DNA from: Verrucomicrobiota bacterium | Lineage (GTDB): Bacteria; Verrucomicrobiota; Verrucomicrobiia; Opitutales; Oceanipulchritudinaceae | Reading direction: 5' to 3' | Assembly: GCA_009908535.1 (NCBI GenBank) | Contig: JAAAOD010000059.1 | Location: 1 to 10,513, forward strand | DNA length: 10,513 nt | Part shown: in pieces, positions 5,414-10,513 of the stretch | How the letters are laid out: every line of letters begins with the position of its first letter | Position numbering within the stretch: position 1 is the first letter of the stretch | Notes under the pieces: model-generated | What the model was told of the DNA's origin: nothing | What the model saw: the letters and a program-made list of their open reading frames with translations, nothing else | Database searches by the model: none | Translations under genes and position numbers: made by a program

Positions 5414-6945
5414 TTATTGTTCCTCTTCGGATGCCTCCGCTTCCTTGCGCTGGGAGAAACTCTCCACGACGCGCCGCGAGAGTTCCGCGTCCGGGTTTTC
5501 CGCCATGGCCTTGTCGATCTCAAAGCTTTCGCTGCCGGTGTTGCGGGCGACGATTTTCAAGCCGTATTCGAGATCCTTGAAATGCTCTTCGCAGAAGGCC
5601 CGGATGGTCTTGTCACGGTCGACGGCCTTGTCGATGAGGACGTCGCTGGCCTCCCCGGTAAAGGTCAGGGAAAGACCGGTTTCGCCGGAGAAGCGCTTCG
5701 CGAAGGCCTCAAGGTCGTTGCGGAGGATGTTGCGCCGCAGGTGGCTGTTTTCCTTGAGGAGGTTCTTCAGGGCGTCCTGCGGATTGAGGACGGTCTCGCG
5801 CTGCACTTCGAAGGATTCGATGCCGGTGGAGGGAAGCTCGAACTTGAAATAGCGGAAAACCTCCTCAAAGACGGTCATGAGTCCGCGCGCGCCAGTCTGC
5901 TCGCTGTGGCCACGGCGGGCAATTTCCTGGATGGCCTCGGAGGTGATCTTGAAGTCGATTCCGTAGCCGCGGAAATCCTGCTTGTACTGCTTGAGAAGGT
6001 TGTCCTCCGTGGTCGTAAGGATGTCGGTGAGGTCGGTTACACTGAGCGGGTCGCAGGCCACGCGCACGGGCAGCCGGCCGACGAATTCCGGCTCGTAGCC
6101 GTAGCGGATGAGGTCCTGCGTGGAGACGTCGTGTAAATAATCGCTGGCCTCGCGCTGGTCGGCGCCGCCGGTATTGCCGAAGCCGATGGCGCTGGCCTCG
6201 AGGCGCTTCTTAACGGATTCGGCGAGGCGGTCGAAGGCGCCGCTGACGATGAAAAGAATGTGCCGGGTATTGATGGAGCGCTTCTTTGACTGCCCGCCGC
6301 CGGCCTGCATCATCGCGCTCATCTGGCCCATCATGTCGGTGGGGCTGAAGAGGCTGACATCGGTGTCCTCCATGAGTTTGAGGAGATTGATCTGCACCCC
6401 GCGCCCGGAGACGTCCTTTGTGGCGCCAGCGTCGGAAGCGGCGGCGATTTTGTCGATCTCGTCAATGTAGATGATGCCGTACTGGGCGAGGTCGGCGTTG
6501 CTGTTGGCGACCTTGTAGAGATCCCGCACGAGGTCCTCGACATCGGACCCGACATAGCCCGTCTCGGAGTCGGTCCAAGGAGAAGAATGTTCTGTTTGTG
6601 GTAATCCTTTTCCAGCAACTTCGGGTTCTCGAGGCACTGGCGAACATGGTTGTAGTGGTCGCAGATGGCGACGGAGAGGACTTTCTTGGCTTCCTGTTGC
6701 TGGATGACGTAGCGGTCGAGGTAGTCGCGGATCTCCCGTGGCTTGAAATGAAAGTCGCGGATGCGGCGCACCGCCTCCGCCGCTTCGGTGTCCTCGTCTT
6801 CGCTTTTCGCACTGCTTTGTCCGCCTCCCGGAGCGGCCGCCCCCGGGGTAGCCCCGAAGGGCGCGCCAAACTGGACGTTGCCGCTGCGCATAGCCTCCTG
6901 GAGCTTTTCCTGGAGTTCTTCAAAAGGCGTCTTGTCTTTACTCAT
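5414..6945 (-). pseudogene. clpX: ClpX-like AAA+ protease unfoldase, disrupted by a frame-changing deletion of Walker A
   Basis: Two frames together encode one ClpX-like unfoldase, the ATPase that would feed substrates to ClpP. The N-terminal part runs from the ATG at 6943-6945 through an acidic linker and 'IRDYLDRYVIQQQEAKKVL' (72-90) to 'NILLLGPT' (119-126). The sequence then jumps to 'SETGYVGSDVEDLVRD' in another frame, from 6568 to the TAA at 5414. The missing piece is the Walker A loop (GxxGxGKT) and about 27 residues, so roughly 82 bp (3n+1) are lost. After the junction the family features are intact: Walker B 'IIYIDEIDK', the ClpP-docking 'IGF' loop (6179-6187), the arginine-finger box 'EPEFVGRLPV' and sensor 2 'TGARGL'. 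No zinc-binding domain precedes the ATPase, and a long charged C-terminal extension follows. As written, translation would drift out of frame and end at 6331. The cause is a real deletion or an assembly/sequencing error. The gene is divergent from the IHF-like gene, with ubiE next downstream. Confidence 0.85.
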
Positions 6946-6968
6946 GGAGCATCTTTTCTGGTGGTTTC

Positions 6969-6998
6969 TTGACAGGGCTTCTCAGTTGCATAAGCCCT
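6969..6998 (+). promoter_or_regulatory. TTGACA box plus 7-bp dyad upstream of the IHF/HU-like gene
   Basis: In the 94-bp divergent region between the ClpX-like and IHF-like genes, a consensus TTGACA (6969-6974) is followed by an inverted repeat, AGGGCTT (6974-6980) and AAGCCCT (6992-6998), around an 11-base centre. The dyad covers where a -10 would fall (16-17 bases after TTGACA), although no good TATAAT is seen. It may be an operator over a promoter or a transcript hairpin; TTATT follows it. This is a suggestion from sequence only. Confidence 0.35.
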
Positions 6999-7039
6999 TT
7001 ATTCATCGGCATCACCGGAACAGACTACCGAAATTTTCC

Positions 7040-7372
7040 ATGTCCGCAAATCTGACCAAGCGCGATATCGTCCTCCGCATTCACAACGAGGTCAAGAGCG
7101 ACTACCCTGAAGTGTCGCAAAAGGCCATTCGGGAAATCGTGCAGGACACTCTCGATTCCATTGCCGACGCCCTCGCGGAGGGGCGCAACGTCGAATTGCG
7201 CAATTTCGGGGTCTTCGAAGTGCAGGTCCGAAAATCGCGGATCGGGCGGAATCCGAACAAGCCCGACAAGGACGTCGTCATTCCGGAGCGGACCGTGATC
7301 AAGTTCAAGGCCGGCAAAGAGCTCAAGGCGCAACTGAAAGACCTTGACCATAAGCGCGCGGACGGCTCCTGA
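7040..7372 (+). CDS. HU/IHF-family DNA-binding protein
   Basis: This 110-residue histone-like protein belongs to the HU/IHF family of dimeric, DNA-bending nucleoid proteins. The start 'MSANLTKRDIVLRIHNEV' matches the family N-terminal helices (family 'LTK.DIV..I'). The central signature 'ELRNFGVFEVQVRKSRIGR' (52-70) is followed by 'NPNKPDKDVVIPERTVIKFK' (71-90), with P72 in the place of the proline that intercalates into DNA. The T-V-I-K-F-K-A-G-K-E-L ending is classic, and an extra ~12 charged residues follow. The ATG at 7040 is chosen because it fits the family; the open frame extends upstream to 6761 but only through antisense of the ClpX-like gene. No clear Shine-Dalgarno is seen. The spacing and the 'R-N-F-G' form look more like IHF than HU, but the subunit type cannot be decided. 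hisS begins 8 bp after the stop, so the two are likely one operon. Confidence 0.93.
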   Translation: MSANLTKRDIVLRIHNEVKSDYPEVSQKAIREIVQDTLDSIADALAEGRNVELRNFGVFEVQVRKSRIGRNPNKPDKDVVIPERTVIKFKAGKELKAQLKDLDHKRADGS

Positions 7373-7380
7373 AAGAGCCC

Positions 7381-8757
7381 ATGTTTGAACCACTGCCCGG
7401 TTTCCGGGACTTCTATCCGGAGGAGTGCCGACGTCGTGACCACATCTTTCGCCACTGGCGACAATGGGCGCGGCGCCACGACTTCGAGGCCTACGACATC
7501 CCGACGCTCGAGTCCCGCGAGCTGCTGACCCGCAAAAGCGGCGAGGAAATCGTGTCACAACTCTTTCATTTCGAGGACCAGGGCGGCCGTGCGGTGGCCC
7601 TGCGGCCTGAGATTACGACCTCCCTCGCCCGCATGATCGGGGCGCGCGCGAACAGCCTGAAGCGCCCCATCAAATGGTACACCATCGCGGAGAATTTCCG
7701 CTACGAACGGCAACAGAAGGGCAGGCTGCGTTCCCATTACCAATTTAACGCCGACATCTTCGGCGAGCCGGGGGAAGAGGCGGACGCGGAAATCATCGCT
7801 TTGTTGCTGGAGTCGCTGCGCGGATTCGGCCTTTCCCCGGACGACATCGTCCTGCGGCTCAGCGACCGGGTCCTCTGGAGCCTTTTCCTTGAAAGCCTCG
7901 GGATCGAGGGCGAGACCGCGCTGGAGGTCCTTGCCATTGCCGACAAGATGGAACGGATGCCGCGCGAGGCGCTCGAAGAGAAGCTGACACCGTATTTCAA
8001 CGAAGCGACGGAGGAATTCATCGCCACCGTGGAGGGCCTGCGTTCCCGGCGCGGGATCGAGGAACTGGAATCAACCCTGCTCGCCCTCATGCCGAGTACG
8101 CCGCTGCGCGAGCGGGTAGCGGCCCGTACCTCCCAGTGGAACGAGCTGCTGCGATCGTTGCGGGCCCTCGGGGTGGGCGATTTCATCCGCATCGATCCAG
8201 GGATTGTCCGCGGCCTGGCCTATTACACCGGCTTCGTTTTCGAGGTCTTTTCTGTTGACGAAAAAGGGGAGCCCTCCGGTCGGGCTCTTGCCGGCGGGGG
8301 ACGTTTCGACGGTCTGGTCGAGCGCCTCGGGTATGCCGCCATGCCGGCCGTCGGCTTCGGCATGGGTGATGTCGTCCTCGCCGATTGCCTTGCGGAGAAG
8401 GACCTTCTACCGCCCCTCGTCGATGCGCCGGACTTTTTCTGCGTCGTGGGCGGTGACGAAGAACGGCGCCTCGCGCTCGAAGATGCGGGCCGGTTGCGCC
8501 GCGACGGGTTCCGGGTAAGATATCCCTTGAAAGCGACCGGTTTCGGCAAGCAATTCAAACAGGCCGGACAGAGCGGGGCCCGCATGGCCCTCATCTACGG
8601 CAGTGACGAAGCGGCCTCCGGATCCGTCCGCCTCCGCGATCTCCGCTCGGGGGAGGAGGCCGTCGTCCCCCGCTCCCGATTATTTTCTGTCATCCACCGG
8701 TCTCTCGAAGATCCGGAAACCCTTCACCACCTCAATCAAGATCATGACCAAAAGTAA
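7381..8757 (+). CDS. hisS: histidyl-tRNA synthetase (divergent signature type)
   Basis: This 458-residue class IIa synthetase charges tRNA-His. Motif 1 is near the start ('LPGFRDFYPEECRRRD', 5-20). 'ALRPEITTSLARM' (73-85) binds substrate, and motif 2 is 'ENFRYERQQKGRLRSHYQFN' (104-123). The histidine-specific motif is 'VRGLAYYTGFVFEVF' (276-290, R277 catalytic), followed by 'AGGGRFDGL' (304-312) and motif 3 'PAVGFGMGD' (322-330). The C-terminal anticodon-binding domain follows from about 350. Two signature places differ from the common bacterial form: LDYY is LAYY, and the usual RQFHQ of motif 2 is RSHYQFN. This suggests a distinct HisRS subfamily rather than a HisZ paralogue, because the anticodon domain and catalytic arginine are present. 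The ATG at 7381 follows the IHF-like stop by 8 bp with a weak GAAAGAG ahead of it. The 3' end overlaps the next gene by 14 bp. Confidence 0.95.
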   Translation: MFEPLPGFRDFYPEECRRRDHIFRHWRQWARRHDFEAYDIPTLESRELLTRKSGEEIVSQLFHFEDQGGRAVALRPEITTSLARMIGARANSLKRPIKWYTIAENFRYERQQKGRLRSHYQFNADIFGEPGEEADAEIIALLLESLRGFGLSPDDIVLRLSDRVLWSLFLESLGIEGETALEVLAIADKMERMPREALEEKLTPYFNEATEEFIATVEGLRSRRGIEELESTLLALMPSTPLRERVAARTSQWNELLRSLRALGVGDFIRIDPGIVRGLAYYTGFVFEVFSVDEKGEPSGRALAGGGRFDGLVERLGYAAMPAVGFGMGDVVLADCLAEKDLLPPLVDAPDFFCVVGGDEERRLALEDAGRLRRDGFRVRYPLKATGFGKQFKQAGQSGARMALIYGSDEAASGSVRLRDLRSGEEAVVPRSRLFSVIHRSLEDPETLHHLNQDHDQK

Positions 8758-9634
8758 CATCACCATCATCATCGTCGTCGTCCTCGTCGCGCTCGTCGCC
8801 ATGTTCGGCAGCCGCTTCGTGAAGACCGTTCCCGCTGGCCACGTCGGCGTCGCCACCCTTTTCGGAGAGGTCGTGGAAAGGCCTTACGACTCCGGCCTGC
8901 ATTTTCCCGTGAATCCCCTCTACGAATGGGTTTCCTACGACATTCGCGAGGATACGATCACGCAGCAGGCTAATGTCCCCAGCCAGGACCAGCTCCAAAC
9001 CACCATCGACATCAGCGTCCGCTTCAGCATCAAGGAAGAACTCACTCCGGATACCTACCAGAATTTCGGCTTGAAGCCCCAGCTGGTGGAGAAGCAGTTG
9101 ATTCCCTCCCTGCGCTCCACCCTGCGCGAAATGGGGAAAACCATTCCCAACGCGGAGGACTTCTTTCAGGAAGAGACCCAGACCATGCTGCAGCGGAATC
9201 TCATCTCCAGCCTGCGCAAGGATCTCGAGCCCAAGGGCCTGAGCATCGACCGCGTCCTCATCCGCAGCATCGAGCTGCCGCCCTTCATCACGAAGGCCAT
9301 CGAATCGAAAAAGGAGCGCGAACAGGAAGTGCAGAAGCAGAAGGCCGAACTCGAGCGCTTCCGTACCGAGCAGCAGCAGAAGATCGCCCAGGCCGAGGCC
9401 GAGCGTGAGGCCGCCGAGGAACAGGCCCAGAAGGTCAAGGTCCTCGCCGACGCCCGCGCCTATGAGATCCGGCAGCTCAACGACGCCATCGCCGAAAATC
9501 CCGCCTACATCCAGTTACAGGCCCTCGACGCCCTCAAAAACATCTCCCAGGATCCCGCCTCCAAGGTCTATTTCCTTAACGGCGAAAGTCCGCAGCCGCT
9601 CCCCCTTATGAACATGGGCGAGCCGCTCAAGTAA
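8744..9634 (+). CDS. prohibitin/SPFH (band 7) family membrane protein
   Basis: This protein has 296 residues. The ATG at 8744 gives a short polar N-terminus followed directly by one membrane segment ('ITIIIVVVLVALVAMFG', 6-22). Earlier in-frame starts would only add antisense-like sequence from within hisS. An SPFH/band 7 domain follows (about 27-190: 'TVPAGHVGVATLFGEVVERP', '..DSGLHFPVNPL', 'SVRFSIKEEL', 'VLIRSIELPPFITKAIESK'). A long Glu/Gln/Lys/Ala-rich coiled coil follows (about 187-245), then a C-terminal helix 'YIQLQALDALKNI'. This is the arrangement of bacterial prohibitin-like proteins. They oligomerise on the membrane and in relatives scaffold or regulate membrane proteases such as FtsH; which partner applies here is unknown. 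The gene overlaps hisS by 14 bp, which suggests translational coupling. The early codons are repetitive ATC/GTC/CTC. A weak palindrome (9643-9653) follows the stop, but no convincing terminator is visible in the 66 bp to the next gene. Confidence 0.9.
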   Translation: MTKSNITIIIVVVLVALVAMFGSRFVKTVPAGHVGVATLFGEVVERPYDSGLHFPVNPLYEWVSYDIREDTITQQANVPSQDQLQTTIDISVRFSIKEELTPDTYQNFGLKPQLVEKQLIPSLRSTLREMGKTIPNAEDFFQEETQTMLQRNLISSLRKDLEPKGLSIDRVLIRSIELPPFITKAIESKKEREQEVQKQKAELERFRTEQQQKIAQAEAEREAAEEQAQKVKVLADARAYEIRQLNDAIAENPAYIQLQALDALKNISQDPASKVYFLNGESPQPLPLMNMGEPLK

Positions 9635-9683
9635 CTTTTTCCGACAAATTGTCTTATTTTGTTGCGGTAAATTGTAAATCAAT

Positions 9684-9715
9684 AAAGACTGGAAGGACTC
9701 ATGCTTCGAGTCTTT
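9684..9715 (+). promoter_or_regulatory. hairpin enclosing the ribosome binding site and start codon at 9701
   Basis: AAAGACT (9684-9690) is complementary to AGTCTTT (9709-9715), so the GGAAGG Shine-Dalgarno (9691-9696) and the ATG (9701) would sit inside the loop. An alternative inner stem, GACTC/GAGTC (9696-9700 with 9708-9712), puts the start codon in a 7-base loop followed by TTTT. Either could limit translation, or the inner one could act as a weak terminator for the gene upstream. Both stems are short. Confidence 0.35.
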
Positions 9716-10513
9716 TCAACGCTTCGATGCCGGTGCCTTCTGATGTCGATGGTTTTCACGCTTGGCCCTCACGGGTACGGCGCCGACGACGGGGTTGCAG
9801 GAATTGACTGGGATGGACAGATCGAGCGGATCCGTTCGCTGAGTGCGCATGCGCCGGCGGCAAGTCGGCCGCTGATCACGCGTTGTGAACAGCACCTGAT
9901 GAGGCATCCATCCCCGGACCGGGAGTTGCAGCTGGGCCTTGCCTCGTTGTTCGCCAGGGCCAGGCGGGAAGGGTACACCCGCTCACGCGCCGACGTGGTG
10001 GATTGGCTGAACCGGCTGCCGGGGGACTCCATAGCGGAGGAACGCCGCCAGCGGGCGCGCATCCATCTGGCTGTCGCGGAGCTGGATATTCGCTACGGTC
10101 GGCCGATGAAGGCCTACGATTTTCTCCTGAAAGCGATGGAAAGCCTTCCTTCCGCTGCGAAGTGTAATCCGGAAAGAGCTCGTTTGCTTCAGCTTTCGGC
10201 GCGGATGAATCTTCTGCTGGAGCGCCCTTTGCAAGCGGAGGCCGTCTTGTATGATTTGCAGGATTTCCTCTGCAAAGAACGCTTCAACCGCCAGTACCGG
10301 CTGCTCACGGCGAAAGTGTACGGCAGTTTCGGTCCCGCGGATGACGAGGCACTGGGGCGTATGGAGCGGTCGCTTGACCGCTTTGCAGAGAATCTCGCGG
10401 CGGACCTGCCGGCAGAGATACTGGCCGCGTACTGGTACGAGCGGATCCGCCTTGCCCTGCTCCGGGGCAAGACGGAGCGGGCCGGTTTTTTCCTGAGGGA
10501 GGCGGAGGCGACG
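9701..10513 (+). CDS. unrecognised exported alpha-helical protein, possibly TPR-like (3' end outside window)
   Basis: The frame is open for 271 codons from the ATG at 9701 to the right edge, with no stop. A good Shine-Dalgarno (GGAAGG, 9691-9696) lies 4 bases upstream. The first ~27 residues look like a signal peptide: a basic start ('MLRVFSTLRCRC'), a hydrophobic stretch ('LLMSMVFTLG') and a small-residue cleavage region ('GYGADDG'). The remainder is rich in Arg, Leu, Ala and Glu and reads as successive amphipathic helices, for example 'EERRQRARIHLAVAELDIRYG', 'MKAYDFLLKAMESLPSAA', 'ARLLQLSARMNLLLERPLQ', 'AAYWYERIRLALLRGKTERA'. The spacing suggests TPR-like helical repeats, but I see no exact TPR consensus, so this is inference. 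I do not recognise the family. A possible function in the cell envelope rests only on the signal peptide. Promoter signals in the AT-rich 9635-9700 region are weak. Confidence 0.7.
   Translation, partial: MLRVFSTLRCRCLLMSMVFTLGPHGYGADDGVAGIDWDGQIERIRSLSAHAPAASRPLITRCEQHLMRHPSPDRELQLGLASLFARARREGYTRSRADVVDWLNRLPGDSIAEERRQRARIHLAVAELDIRYGRPMKAYDFLLKAMESLPSAAKCNPERARLLQLSARMNLLLERPLQAEAVLYDLQDFLCKERFNRQYRLLTAKVYGSFGPADDEALGRMERSLDRFAENLAADLPAEILAAYWYERIRLALLRGKTERAGFFLREAEAT

Noticed and set aside
5339..6136. Plus-strand frame opposite the ClpX-like gene
   Set aside because: Antisense shadow of a strongly conserved AAA+ coding sequence.
6331..6637. Programmed frameshift to rescue the ClpX-like gene
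   Set aside because: A one-base shift would rejoin the frames but could not restore the missing Walker A residues, and no slippery heptamer or downstream structure is evident at the junction.
9643..9653. Terminator after the SPFH gene (GACAA-A-TTGTC)
   Set aside because: The one-base loop is not a stable hairpin, and the following TTATTTT tract alone is not convincing.

Overview
The window is GC-rich bacterial chromosome. The gene content suggests a member of the Verrucomicrobiota, perhaps the Opitutae side. The grounds are a sugar-dehydrogenase-like secreted protein with the short C-terminal domain ending in 'P..FF' that is common in that phylum, a glutaminyl-tRNA synthetase, a ClpX-like unfoldase without a zinc domain, a divergent histidyl-tRNA synthetase and several genes with weak or no Shine-Dalgarno sequence. 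This placement is inference from protein character, not from a search.

Layout. Positions 2-1162 (+) hold the C-terminal part of a PQQ-type glucose/sorbosone dehydrogenase-like protein. A 62-bp near-perfect palindrome (1168-1229) separates it from tRNA-Val(CAC) on the minus strand (1235-1311), which follows a threonine aldolase gene (1369-2451, -). Divergent from the aldolase is glnS (2514-4199, +). Between the convergent glnS and ubiE/menG (4705-5403, -) lies about 500 bp without a credible gene. It holds seven copies of a 24-nt GTAG-headed hairpin repeat in two clusters, with further small palindromes between them. Upstream of ubiE on the same strand is a ClpX-like AAA+ unfoldase gene (5414-6945, -). 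It is broken by a frame-changing deletion that removes the Walker A region. Divergent from it is a + strand group: an IHF/HU-family DNA-binding protein (7040-7372), hisS (7381-8757) and a prohibitin/SPFH membrane protein (8744-9634) that overlaps hisS by 14 bp. An unrecognised exported, helix-rich protein starts at 9701 and runs off the right edge.

Most of the window is housekeeping: tRNA charging (GlnRS, HisRS, tRNA-Val), quinone methylation, nucleoid architecture and protein quality control. I see no phage, secretion, CRISPR or defence system. The two signals most worth following are the REP-like repeat family, whose stems covary and whose loops are mostly of GNRA type, and the precise loss of the nucleotide-binding segment from the ClpX-like gene. 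The latter is either a real inactivation or an assembly/sequencing error.
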